Notes under the pieces: generated by a model | Databases searched by the model: none | Told to the model about the DNA's origin: nothing | Seen by the model: the letters and a program-made list of their open reading frames with translations, nothing else | Program-made: the position numbers and the translations under genes | Assembly: GCA_036583965.1 (NCBI GenBank) | Contig: JAZBQD010000015.1 | Span: 65,626,330-65,690,329 of the forward strand | Reading direction: 5' to 3' | Length of the DNA stretch: 64,000 nt | Origin: Prunella strophiata | Taxonomy: Eukaryota > Chordata > Aves > Passeriformes > Prunellidae | Part shown: positions 26,862 to 36,954 of the stretch, piece after piece | How positions within the stretch are numbered: the first letter of the stretch is position 1 | How the letters are laid out: each line of letters opens with the position of its first letter

Positions 26862-26978
26862 AATCACACAGAATGTTCTGAGTTGGAAGGGACCAACAAG
26901 GATCATCAATTCCAGCTCTCAAGTGAATGGCCCATATGGGAATTGAACCCACAACCTTGGTGTTATTAGCACAACACT
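26862..26978 (-). mobile_element. tRNA-Ile-headed SINE with CR1 tail (TguSINE1-like)
   Basis: Read on the minus strand, bases 26978 down to about 26927 resemble the 3' two-thirds of tRNA-Ile. They include a TTAATAACACCAAGG anticodon-arm-like stretch, a B box GGTTCAATTCC (plus-strand 26939-26949) and a 3' half ending near GGGCCA. This is followed by about 65 bases of CR1 3' tail ending in the typical CR1 motif near 26862. The 5' part of the tRNA head is replaced by a run of T (A on the plus strand, 26979-26998), so the copy is truncated. The same design is known as TguSINE1 from passerines. Confidence 0.8.
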
Positions 26979-26998
26979 AAAAAAAAAAAAAAAAAAAA
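26979..26998. repeat. A homopolymer (20 bases) abutting the SINE
   Basis: This A run directly abuts the 5'-truncated end of the tRNA-Ile/CR1 SINE. Confidence 0.9.
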
Positions 26999-29633
26999 GA
27001 TGAAGAATGTTTTTTGGTAATGTTCCTAAGGTGTATCTTAGAGAAAGCAACAATTCATATGTTGGAGAAACAAAATCAAAATGTGGTTTATAAAAATCTG
27101 TATGCTGGCTGTGCAATAATTGTGCCTTCTTGTAGGATATACACAGTTACTCAAACTAGTTGATTACATTGCTATTCTTAAGCAAATTTGTTATATAAGA
27201 AAATGAACACTTAATTGAAAGTTACAGTTTTACCAGACCAGCGTGTCTTTCAGGGTGAGCTTTGTGACAGCTGCTTGTGACATAGAGCACATGAGAGAAA
27301 AACTAAGCATACAATTTGCAGAACTAACAAAAATCCCTTTTTGTTTAATTTCACAAAGATGGAATCAGAGACATGGGGATGTTCACAGCTGGCACAAGGG
27401 GAAGTGTATTTTCACATAGGCCAGCACAAGGTTCTCAGCAGAAGTTAATACAGCAGGGGGTCCCCAGATCTAAGTTGACCCCTGCAGGTAGTTTTAAACC
27501 TTCCAGTAGGGATTATCTTACCTGCACTTTGCTAGTTAACCACGGAAATAATGTCAGTTTACTTAAAACACAAACAATTTAATGCTAAGCTATGGCATGA
27601 TATGTTTAGGTGAACTATGGCATAACCAACATTTTTAACTCAAAACATGCAGAGCCCCCATTTCATTTCTGTTTGAACTGGCTTACTCCAGAGCTAGCCA
27701 GCAACATTGAATGAGTTGTTGGAATGAGCTGTTTCTTGTCCCATTCCTGAGGTTACACATTTTCTGAGGCATTTTTTTATTTTCCTTGTGGGATTGATCT
27801 GCACTGCTGAAGTCAATGAATGCGTACAATGACTTGGATGTTGTATTGAGAAATTACTTCTTTCTCCACTGAAATGACTTGTGAGAAGAATTACAAAAAC
27901 TGTTTATCACACAGTATTGAAACCCAGCTTGAGTAAGAAATCATGGATTGTTTCCTAATACTGGAAGCTGTCCACAAGATTAAGTTTGGTGTGAACTTTA
28001 GAAAACAGTTTTAGAGGCTGAAGGGTGTAGGGAAGTCTTAAGCATAAATTATTTTATGCACATTTAAGTGATATATCAATATATAATGCTTTATATCTGC
28101 ATACATACACACATATGCACAGAACAGATCGCTCCACACTGGAAAATTCAGATCATCTCTATCACACCTTGAAAAAGTTGTCAAACATGATCATGTCAGG
28201 CAGTAATTTTTCACAGCTGTGGTGCAGTTTGTTAGCAACATTAAACACTATGGAGCATACTCCCTAGTCCCAGAATAAGCCCACCAGAAAAGAGGACATG
28301 TAACTGCCATGGGGTGGAAACAAGAGTATCATTCAAACGAGTTTGTGTCTGTGCTCTCGTGCATGCACAATGGCTTCTATTTGCCTGGAGAGAAGATTGC
28401 TGAAAAATGCATAAGGGTTTTTCCTGATGTGAAAACAAGCAACTAACTGGCAGTAGGGCAGACTTTGTAGCTATGCTACTGTTATAGCTCATGAAATATT
28501 ACTGAGAAGAATCATTTCTAGGGGGAATAAAGGAGTCTGCCATTTTTTCCTCTTTTGACCTACAGCTAGCTAACAAAATCTTTCTAGAAGTAATCCAAGA
28601 CATAACAGCATCTCAAGTCTATACAGATGTCATGTACATGCTGACTTTGAAAATCTTCTAGGACTTAATTTTGGAGCATGAGAGGCCATATCATCAAGAG
28701 GCAGATGAAGAACAGAAGGGTTTGAGTGATTGCTTATTTCTCTAATGGTTTGATCTATACCTCATCATCAAGAGGCAGATAACATCAACTGGGGATGAGT
28801 GCTGGTGTGACACTATGCAGAAAATGAGTCTGCACCACCCAATGGGACTGAGGTTTGGAGTTTAGGACAAACCAAACTGACATTAACAGCCCTTCTCCCT
28901 CCCTGATTGACCCTTGTTTCCCAAAACTCAGGCTCTGAGGCTACATCTTCATTTCATGTGTAAATCTTCTATCCACTTAGCCCAGCTGAGAGAAAGGCCA
29001 CGTGCGCTGCACACAGCAGATCCAGCAGCAGCTGAACTGTGCTCTGTCCAGCACTAGTCCCTCCTCCGCGACAGCTCAGCTGCCTCACACTAAAACCAGC
29101 ATCAGGCCGGGTCGGAGATGTGTGGATCTGGGGGTACGCGCGGAGCCAGGCGCGGCACAGCCCGCGTACAGAGCCGCTGCTGGCGGCGAGCGCAGGGAAC
29201 AGCGAGCGAGCTCAGGCCGTGTCACCACGCGTGTGTCACCACGCACGGTGTCTCGGCGGTCACAAACGCAGCTCCCACGGCATCCCGGCTAAGCTTTGCC
29301 TCATCCGGCCGCACACCGGGCCGGGAAAGGGGGAGAACGACGCCACCGGTCGAGCTGTGCACATGGCGGGGAGGGGACACAACCTTCCTTCGGAAGGCCC
29401 GACAGTCGGCGGCCCGACCTCTGAAGGGCCCCGCCCGCCCCAGGGACGCCGCAGCGGGCTCGGCAGCTTCCAGCGCGGCCATGGCGGGACGGGAGAGGAG
29501 GAGGCAGGGGTGCCGGGAAGGCGGGCGTGTCCCGGGACACCCGCGGTACCGGGAGCGGGACAGCCCCGGCGGGAGGGGCGGCGGGACGCGCTCCCAGCGC
29601 CGCGGGAAAGGGCGGGGACAAGCAGGTCGCTAC

Positions 29634-29645
29634 CGCGCATGCGCG
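29634..29645. promoter_or_regulatory. NRF-1 palindrome (downstream site)
   Basis: CGCGCATGCGCG matches the NRF-1 consensus YGCGCAYGCGCR at every position. It lies inside INO80C intron 1, 25 bases past the exon 1 donor. Confidence 0.7.
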
Positions 29646-29670
29646 CCCGCCGCCCCCCTCTCTCCATTAC

Positions 29671-29806
29671 CTGCGAGCCGCCAGGCGCTGTCGCCTTCTT
29701 TTTCTTGGCGGCGCCGCCACCGGTGCCCGGGCTCGCCGGGACGCTTCTTGCTGCGGGACGCGTTGCCGGCGGGAGACGAGGCGGCGGCGGGGACCAGGCT
29801 CGCCAT
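29671..29806 (-). CDS. INO80C: INO80C coding exon 1 (frame broken by one extra base as printed)
   Basis: The minus-strand ATG at 29806 has a strong start context (G at -3, G at +4). It opens MASLVPAAASSPAGNASRSK and continues KR. The following bases make sense only one base out of register, giving PASPGTGGGAAKKKKATAPG and then GSQ up to the donor CAG|GTAATG. The human protein has KKRPASP followed by a Gly-rich stretch and KKKK, so the match continues across the break. The extra base is one C of the CCC at 29738-29740 (GGG on the plus strand). Corrected, the exon is 135 bases (45 codons), phase 0, and the full protein has 185 residues against about 192 in human. As printed it is 136 bases and leads to an early stop in exon 2. 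INO80C is a nuclear subunit of the INO80 ATP-dependent chromatin remodeller. A sequencing or assembly slip in a GC-rich exon is the simplest explanation. Confidence 0.93.
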
Positions 29807-29872
29807 GCCGGCCCGCTCCGCGCCCGGGCCGGGAGCGCTCCCGCTCCCCTGGCAGCGTGGCGGTGCTGCGGC

Positions 29873-29884
29873 CGCGCATGCGCA
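29873..29884. promoter_or_regulatory. NRF-1 palindrome (upstream site)
   Basis: CGCGCATGCGCA matches YGCGCAYGCGCR exactly. It begins 67 bases upstream of the INO80C start codon on the minus strand, where a proximal promoter or early 5' UTR element is expected. The ATG inside the motif opens an unrelated 70-codon frame. Confidence 0.75.
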
Positions 29885-30175
29885 GTGGCGGCGGCGCGGC
29901 TCCGGGCCGGCTGAGGGCGAGCGGGGCTCGGCGCGCCTGTGGGGCTGCGAGCTCGGGGCGGCCGCGCCCGGGGCCAGTCTCGTAGGAAACAGCTCTGCCG
30001 ACTCCTCGCTGCCCTGCAGTGCCGCGGGCCCCTACTCAGAGACCTGGCTGCGGTGGCAGCCTCGGCCCAGGGGTAGCCCGTGTGTGGGAGGTAGCAAAGT
30101 GTGTTGTGGTGAGGGGTTTCTCCCCGTAAAGGGTGAGCGGGAAAAGGCGCTGGGTCTGAGTCATATACAGCACGG

Positions 30176-30236
30176 AGGCCTTTGCAGTTGGACTAAATGA
30201 TATTAAAAGCTCTCTTCCAACCTTGACAATTCTTAC
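30176..30236 (+). mobile_element. CR1 LINE 3' tail (very short)
   Basis: The text GCAGTTGGACTAAATGAT followed by CTCTTCCAACCTTGACAATTC is the usual last few dozen bases of a plus-oriented CR1, ending near 30236. It lies just past the edge of CpG island 1. Confidence 0.75.
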
Positions 30237-30239
30237 TGT

Positions 30240-31600
30240 GGAGCCTTTGAAAATGCAAGTTATTACAGTTGACATTAAAAATTTCTACAGCTGGCTGATA
30301 CTGATTGCCTGTCTGGGTAATTCGTACTGCTAAGGATTTGGTTGCTTCTACAATGTTTTGGCGTGGCTAGTGGCCTGGTCTAGTGATTTTTCCTCTTGGA
30401 ATCTGGAATAATTTTGCACTGGTGAAACATACCAGAATAGATTTGAGAGGGATTTGGATTGTGCTCTAAGAGTTTTTGCATTCCTCTTACTGTCTGTGCT
30501 GTTTTACACCGTGCCCCAGAGAACTGGTTGGTGGTGAGGTGATGTTGCACAGTTCTTAGGACTGCCTAGTGACTGAGAAAACTTCTGAGCTTTGTGCTTG
30601 CACACACCTGCACTCAACATGCTGGTCAACTTATTAGCCATGTTTGATTGAGCTACATCTATGCACTGCCAGTCTGCTAGGTTTGCAGCTGCATGTGATC
30701 CTGTCCCAGCACATGCCTTGTGGAGAGGCAGAGGTCCAAGAAGTTGATATTCAGGCATAAAAATTAGGTCACGTTTATAGACGGTGCTGTAATGAGGACT
30801 GAGCTTGGGCACAGTAGGGGTGCCAGGCAGTGCTGTGTAAAACAAAAACTTTGAAGGTGGCCTGAAAGAGAGTTGAAGACAAAAGCCTGGGCTTCCAGGC
30901 TGTGTTCCAGGCACCTGTGTATGTAGCAGAAAAGCAGGACAAGATTTGCTTTCCAGGGGCATAAGCAGGGCCTTGTACAAACATCCAAGTCCCATATTCT
31001 CCTTTCTAACTGTAGTTGCTGTCTTTCTGTCTGAGCACTCAGGCTGCCAGCAGCACCACAAAGCCAACTGGTAGACTGGATTGCATTTGCTCTTAGTGAG
31101 TGTTTCAGGCTTGTGTGTGCTCTGCAGTTCGTGTTTCTTCTCGCTTCAGTTGACAGCATGCTCAAAAGGGTGACCTGAGTGTGGAATTAGCAGGGGCACT
31201 GGGAATCTCAGGGGAGTTGTGTCCCTTGGTAAAGCCAGATCTGCTTTGCTGTGTGCTCAAAACGTTGATCTTGTCTTAGTCAGCCTTTTCTTGTTCCCAG
31301 GGCTGGGTCCCATCCCTTTCCCACGCACATGTTGCGTGCTCAGCTCCCAGGCATGCCCAATTAAATAGGAAGCATACCTTATCACAGGGATGTTTTTACT
31401 GAGAGGAGCATCTTTAGTGCAAGTGAATCATGCAGAGACTTAACATGCTGCATCAGTGAAAGTTTTTAAATAGCAGTTTAGCCAGGCATTTTCTTATCTG
31501 TACCCATTTTTATCAATTGGTTTACTAAAAAAATCACAAGGCCCATGTGTATTGCAGCAATGTTAAGTACAACAGAATTTTACACAGTACCAAATGCTTT
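30240..31600. other. Intergenic stretch; long minus-strand open frame, no recognised gene
   Basis: The region upstream of INO80C contains a 187-codon minus frame (30504-31067) overlapped by a 133-codon frame in another register (30764-31165). Neither resembles a protein I know, and neither has convincing flanking signals. No repeat family is recognised here. Confidence 0.6.
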
Positions 31601-31603
31601 GCA

Positions 31604-32578
31604 GAATCACAGAATGGGTCAGGCTGAAGGGACCACAGTGGGTCCTCTGGTCCAGCCTCCCTGCTCGAAGCAGAGTCATTCCAGAAACATGACACAGGAT
31701 TGTGTCCAGACACTTCTTGAGTATCTCTGGTGAGGGAGACCCCACACCCTCTCAGGGCACTCTTCTCCAGTGCTTGGTCACCTGCACAGTAAAGAAGTTC
31801 TTCCTCATATTCAAGTGGAATTTCCTGTGCATCAGTTTCTCACTGTTACCTCTTGTCCTGTTGCTCAGCACCACTGAGCAGAGCCTGGATCCATCTTCTT
31901 GGCACCTTCCCTTCAGATACTGACTGACATTCATGAGGTCCCCTCTCAGTTTTCTCTTCTCAAGGCTGGACAGGCCAAGTTCCCTCAGCCTTTCCTCATA
32001 AGAGAGATGCTGACCTGCTCCAGGAGCTCCTGCTACTCAGGTACTGAGGAGCCAAGAACTGGACACAGCACTCCAGAGGCAGCCTCAGTAGGGCTGAGAA
32101 GAAGGGCAGGATCACCTCCCTCCACCTGCTGGCAATGCTCTTCCTAATGTGCACCTCAGGATCTTGTTGGCCTTCTTGGCCATGGCTCATGGAAAGCTCA
32201 CTCATGGACAGCTTGTTGTCTGCGAGGACCTCCAGGTCCTTCTCCACAGAGCTGCTTTCCAGCAGCTCAGCCCCCAGCCTGTCCTGGTGCAGGTGCAGGA
32301 CCCTGCATTTGCCTTTGTTGAATTTCAGACAGTTCCTCTCTGCCCATCTCTCCACCCTGTTGAGGTCCCTCTGAAGGGCTCCTTTGCTTGTGTCATCAGG
32401 GAACTTGCTGAGCAGGGCTCTGCCCCTTCCTCTGAGTCACTGATGAACAAGTTAAACACTGGGTCCAGTATTGAACCTCGGGGGACACCACAAGTGACAG
32501 GCCTTCAACAGGACCCTGTGCCACTGATTATGGCCCTCTGGGATCTGCTGTTCAGCCAGGTTCTCAATCCACGTCACA
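31604..32578 (-). mobile_element. CR1 LINE 3' fragment with decayed reverse transcriptase
   Basis: This is the largest recognisable transposon in the window. Its left end is the complement of the CR1 3' terminus (AGAATCACAGAATGGGTC), so it reads on the minus strand. Translating the minus strand gives the C-terminal part of CR1 ORF2: [20 protein letters not shown] at about 32300-32355, then [20 protein letters not shown] and finally HSVILQ near 31604. The catalytic FADD box is read as FPDD at 32392-32403. Frameshifts and stops split the frame into pieces ending near 31996, 31752 and 31563. It is a dead, 5'-truncated copy, as nearly all CR1s are. The plus-strand 168-codon frame at 32149-32655 is its antisense. 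Confidence 0.95.
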
Positions 32579-32599
32579 ATCCTGGAACACCCATAACTC

Positions 32600-35500
32600 A
32601 CAGGAGAAATAGGAACAATGGCAATGTAAACAGTGACGGTGTCTGTGGGGGGTGAGTAATAGAATTAGGGATGAGAGAAGGGCTGTGGAGTTGCATGGTA
32701 CATTCTCCCTGCTCCTTTGAGTGGCTGTCTACAACCAGCTCTGCTGAAAATGAGGAGGTGTTTTTCTGCTGAATAAGTGTCATATGTATCTTTCTGGGTT
32801 CCTGTTACACACTTTAATAAGCAGTCACTTTGTGATACAGATGAGGGCTCATTTGAACGAGTGCAAATTGCAATTCCTAATTTGGCTTGGTGCAACAAGG
32901 CTCTTCCTGCTGTTAATTTTGAACCTGGCTTGAGCTGAATACCTTTCCCTTACTGGTGCTGCAAGGTGTGTTTTTATAAGCTACCTTGCTAATATGAAAA
33001 TTAAATACAGCTCAGCAACAAATCTGCATGCTTTTTGATGTGAATAGACTATCACAACCTGCCTGTTTGTGATAGTCTTAGGGAGCTGGAAAAGCCCCTG
33101 GTACTTCCTTTTAGTAATATTTGGGGCTAAATGCAGGAATCTCCTGAATTAGGGAAGAATATCTCAGGCTCCTATCCCAAATTTGTGAGGTGGGGTTTTG
33201 GTTTTTTTTGTTTTGTTTGGGTTTTTTGGCTTTTTTTACCCTTTGGCTGGATGAAAATTGACCATGATAATTTTCTCATCATGCACAGGGAATTAGTACA
33301 GTGTGAAGCTTTTTGAGGCATGTGAAGGGTGGTGGGTGCCTCACAATTTAAGATTCAATTTTTTTTTTTTTCATGGAGGAAGAAAGTGCTGGGAGAAAAA
33401 AAATGGAAATGCAGCAGAAATATCTTTTGTGTGAGTTAGGATAAGCAGAGTGGAGAGAGCGAGGTCCCCAGGAGCCATGTGAGTCAGAGCTGCTCCCTGC
33501 CCCAGCCCCAAGCGCAGCTTCCCAGCCAGTGGAGAGCCGTGCCAGCTCTCTTCCTACCGGTGAGCTGGCCCAGTGGAGTGGCTGCTTGTGGTGGGAAGCC
33601 TTCTGACTGACACATTCAGGCTGCCTGGGAGGAAGTGCTGGATGCTTTCAGTCCAAGTGCATGGGTATTCTTCTGCTCCATCAAAAGGAAAAGGCTAGTA
33701 TGTGTAACTGTATTTATTTTATTTCAAGCTTTGAACTTAAATCTCTCTCAGTACCCAGCTTACATCCTTCCTGGCTGTTTAGCTGTCAATATTCCTATTA
33801 TTCTTACTTCTGTACTACAGAAAAATGGGTGGATTAAAAATGAAATAGTGGCTTTACTCATTGGCTGTATTGCAGGTTGTAAGTTTATCAGGTAGCTAAA
33901 ATGATGCAGGAGAGTATGTATAACCCTTCTGCATATCACTGAATTAGAATGAAGAGTTTAGAATTCTTAAATAGCCTCTTCCTGGTTTTTGGGGTGGTGT
34001 GTTTTGTACCTATGAATAGGGGATAACATTTTACTGGGCGGTAGGTTGAAATGAGGATAGGAGGCTGTGGTGGTTAAGAAATAGCTCCTAGTGATGGTTA
34101 CATAGTGATTTGTACTATTACAATTTCCTGGCAACAGTATCCAACACGCTCAGGCAAGTTTTTTGTTAATTTAGCCATTTTTAGCAGCGTTGCACAGGTG
34201 CAATTTTTGCTGTAATTTGTAGGGTTTTAACTCTTCAAAAAGGCTCAAGTTGTATTAAAACCAAAAACAACAATTGTTTTTTCCCATTTTGGTTGTGTAC
34301 CTGTCTACTGGGTGTCACTTGAATTTTCATAGAGGCTCTGGAAGAAGGAAGGATTGAAGTTCTTATGCTCACTGCTCTTTCAGGTAAAAAGCAATGGATT
34401 CCTACAGGGTAGCTTGTGGGGTCTTGGTGGTGTTTTGTACCTTATTCTTTAAAAGTGCTTGGAGGCTTTGATGACTTTTCAGAGCCTGCAGTGTGAACTC
34501 TTGTGATTTGCATTTGTTCCCTGCAATTTGCAGGCTGCAGGCACTGCACTAGCTTTGTTTAAATATAATGCCAAATGCCTTTAAAATAGGTATTTGAACT
34601 GTGGATTAAGGAGACTACTTTGGTAATATTAAAGGCCTTTTTACTGCTCACATCAAATATCTAACATACAATGCAATCTTCCTGAAGCCGTTTCCGTATT
34701 CTTAGTAACACAAAAAGAGAAGCAGGATCTTTAGAAATTACTTTTCTCATTTTCCTAGTAGTCTCTCCTTCTCAAAATTTATTTTAAAATGTGACAAATT
34801 TGACACATCAGAAATGAGCAATAAGAGTCAAAGTGCTGTTCTGTTTGCAGTTTAGTTGTACTTTACTTGAATTTTTGCTACTAACTTAAGGAAAGCTATG
34901 TTGATACTTATCAGTGTTGTTACTTGAAGTGTGGACTACTGACCAAAAATTATATTCTTGCTATGCCTAGCAGGTTTTACCAAAATACTGTGAAGCAAGG
35001 AAATCCAATGCAAAAGGTTTTGTTAAATACAGATTTCACTATGGTAAAATAGAGTTTTATGCTGGGGGGAAAAAAAATTGCATGTAGTATTTGACTTTGA
35101 TTTTAAACATTATTCTGTTTGCATATAGCATGAAAGGAAGAAATTGGCCATTGTGCAAGTTAATGGAATCCTGTATTCTGTATATCCCACGTAATTAATT
35201 ATTAAGCAATATTTTGTATATTTAGGTACTGTCTCAAAAGATTTATGAAATTAGTTTATCATATTAAATTTAATCTTACCTTTTTGAAAGTGAAAATGGG
35301 TTAAGATTTTCCCTATTTAGTTTGCATTCAGAGTTTGATGAATGTTTCCTGCAGTTATTCATGTGAACAAGTTCTTGATTTCCGAAAGGCTCAGCTGAGA
35401 AAGATAAAAATGTCATGATACTAATTTGCATAATCTTTAATGTAGTAACCACCTTGAAAATGCTGTGGGTTTGTAGACTGAAAAATATGTGGATTAGCTG

Positions 35501-36380
35501 AATAAGTAATCTGATTTATGAACATAAAATCTTCATGGGATGGCTATTAGTTTGCAAGCAATCTGGAGACTGAGCATGGTTATATAATTAATTTATTAAT
35601 AATTCTAAGGAATAAATTCACAGAAATAAAACTGTCCTATTGAATTCATTACCAGAACAGGGGTTGAAGTCACTGAATAAATTGCTCAGAGGGATTAGCT
35701 CATACGTCTCTGCTTGTTGCAGCAAGTCTTCTGGTGCTATAGCACTCTTAATTCTATAGTGACTTTGCATTTGCCTGTACATTAAGCCTGCGGTATTTTT
35801 ATTGCAATTGGGATACAAATTTGAGTAAGTCAATAGTGCCAACCCTGTCTCTAACTGTTAGTGAGCAATCTGTGGATGTTACTTGCTTTTCTCACTATTA
35901 CTTCTCAACACAAGAAAAAAACTCAAAAGGTGAAGGTGCAGAATTCAACCAAGGTCTGACATCTGCTTGATGACATCTTGACTTTGGTGGTTGTTTTTCA
36001 GTCTTCCTTGTTTTTTTCCTAAATGCTAGCTAGGACATCAAGTGGTAGATGAACTACTCTGGTGTGTGCAGAACTAGTCAGACTGCACCCAGTGTCTGCT
36101 CTGAGTTGCTACTGTGCAAACCAGATGATTGGATGGACAAAAAAGCCCTAATCAAATGTGCAGATACTCAAGAAGAGCCCATTTGGAGCAGAAGATTAGA
36201 ACTTAGAGAAAATGTTTCTGAGCTTCTCTTCTTTTTGTCTTTTTTAAAAAATATATGTAAATAAATCAGCACAGACAAGCACAAATTCGCACCTAAATTT
36301 TTACAGCCAGTCATTTTAAAAGTCTCACCTGTTGATCCTGGGAAATCCTTACAGTTCATGTGAAGTGACCAGAAGAAGTA
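32600..36380. other. Intergenic stretch without recognised genes
   Basis: The sequence is AT-rich, with T runs at about 33360 and small GT-rich patches (about 33200). A plus-strand 86-codon frame at 33635-33895 encodes a hydrophobic peptide that I do not recognise. No repeat family is evident. Confidence 0.6.
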
Positions 36381-36405
36381 AATTGATAGTGCTTGGTACT
36401 GTAAA

Positions 36406-36824
36406 TGTAGGCAAGCCCCATGGTAGGGAACAATGATGTGTCTGACTCTATGATATTAAAAGGCTAATTAATTACTTTATTATATTATATTATTCTATAC
36501 TATATTGCATCTAAACTATAATACATCTAAACTGGAACTGAATAAGAACTCGAATTAACAAAATCTCGTGACTGTCTGCTGACAGTCCTGACACACATAC
36601 ATGAATCCAATTGGTCAATAAATCAAAACACCATCACTAGAACCAAATTAAGCAATCCTTTCAGGTAAACAATCTTCTAGAATGCATTCTACTTGTGTAC
36701 AGCACAGGAGTAACAAATGAGATAAGAATTGTTTTTCTTTTCTCTGAGGTTTCTCACTGCCTTTCAGCTTCCCAGGAGAAAAAACCTGGGTGAAGGAATC
36801 ATGTTCAAAAATGTGAATACCACA
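36406..36824 (-). mobile_element. Solo LTR of an avian endogenous retrovirus (old copy)
   Basis: Read on the minus strand, the block starts TGTGGTATTCAC and ends GGCTTGCCTACA, giving the TG...CA ends of an LTR over about 419 bases. An AATAAA signal lies at plus 36476-36481, about 70 bases from the 3' end, as in U3-R-U5 organisation. The AT-rich (TATTA)n-like stretch and the CTGTCAGCAGACAGTC inverted repeat are typical of LTRs common in songbird genomes, in my memory. No internal retroviral genes flank it, and I could not see a clean target-site duplication. The family assignment is not made. Confidence 0.6.
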
Positions 36825-36954
36825 GCTTAACATCAGTGCAAAGCTAAAATTCCTGAAAGGTTGTCTCTTCTTTAGTAGAAACTGTTCTGTGTGAAGGAAA
36901 AAAAAATGGAAATGATTGGAACTCCATAAATCATGGGCTGGGGTAAAAAGGAGT

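Larger units (their letters stand above)
9666..29670 (-). other. INO80C: INO80C intron 1 (about 20 kb)
   Basis: This 20,005-base intron is listed for completeness; its contents are annotated separately. It holds a 53-base tandem duplication at 15371-15476, a small CR1 tail at 20711-20883, a tRNA-derived SINE relic near 22450, a 41-base A run at 25525, and a tRNA-Ile/CR1 SINE at 26862-26978. Its 5' end lies in CpG island 1. The rest is AT-rich sequence without any exon I recognise. Confidence 0.8.
29000..30130. promoter_or_regulatory. INO80C: CpG island 1: INO80C promoter and exon 1
   Basis: GC and CpG density rise abruptly from the AT-rich surroundings at about 29,000 and fall at about 30,130. 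The island contains INO80C exon 1, its splice donor and its presumed start region. No TATA box is apparent, as is usual for housekeeping CpG-island promoters. Several GC boxes (GGGCGGGG type) are seen. Long open frames on both strands here (up to 360 codons on the plus strand) are due to scarcity of stop codons. Confidence 0.88.

Noticed and set aside
29118..30200. 360-codon plus-strand open frame
   Set aside because: It is antisense to INO80C exon 1 inside CpG island 1, with low-complexity composition and overlapping frames of similar length.
32149..32655. 168-codon plus-strand open frame
   Set aside because: It is the antisense strand of the CR1 fragment at 31604-32578.
33635..33895. 86-codon hydrophobic plus-strand frame
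   Set aside because: It looks like a membrane peptide, but this is expected of T-rich DNA. There is no family match and no supporting context.
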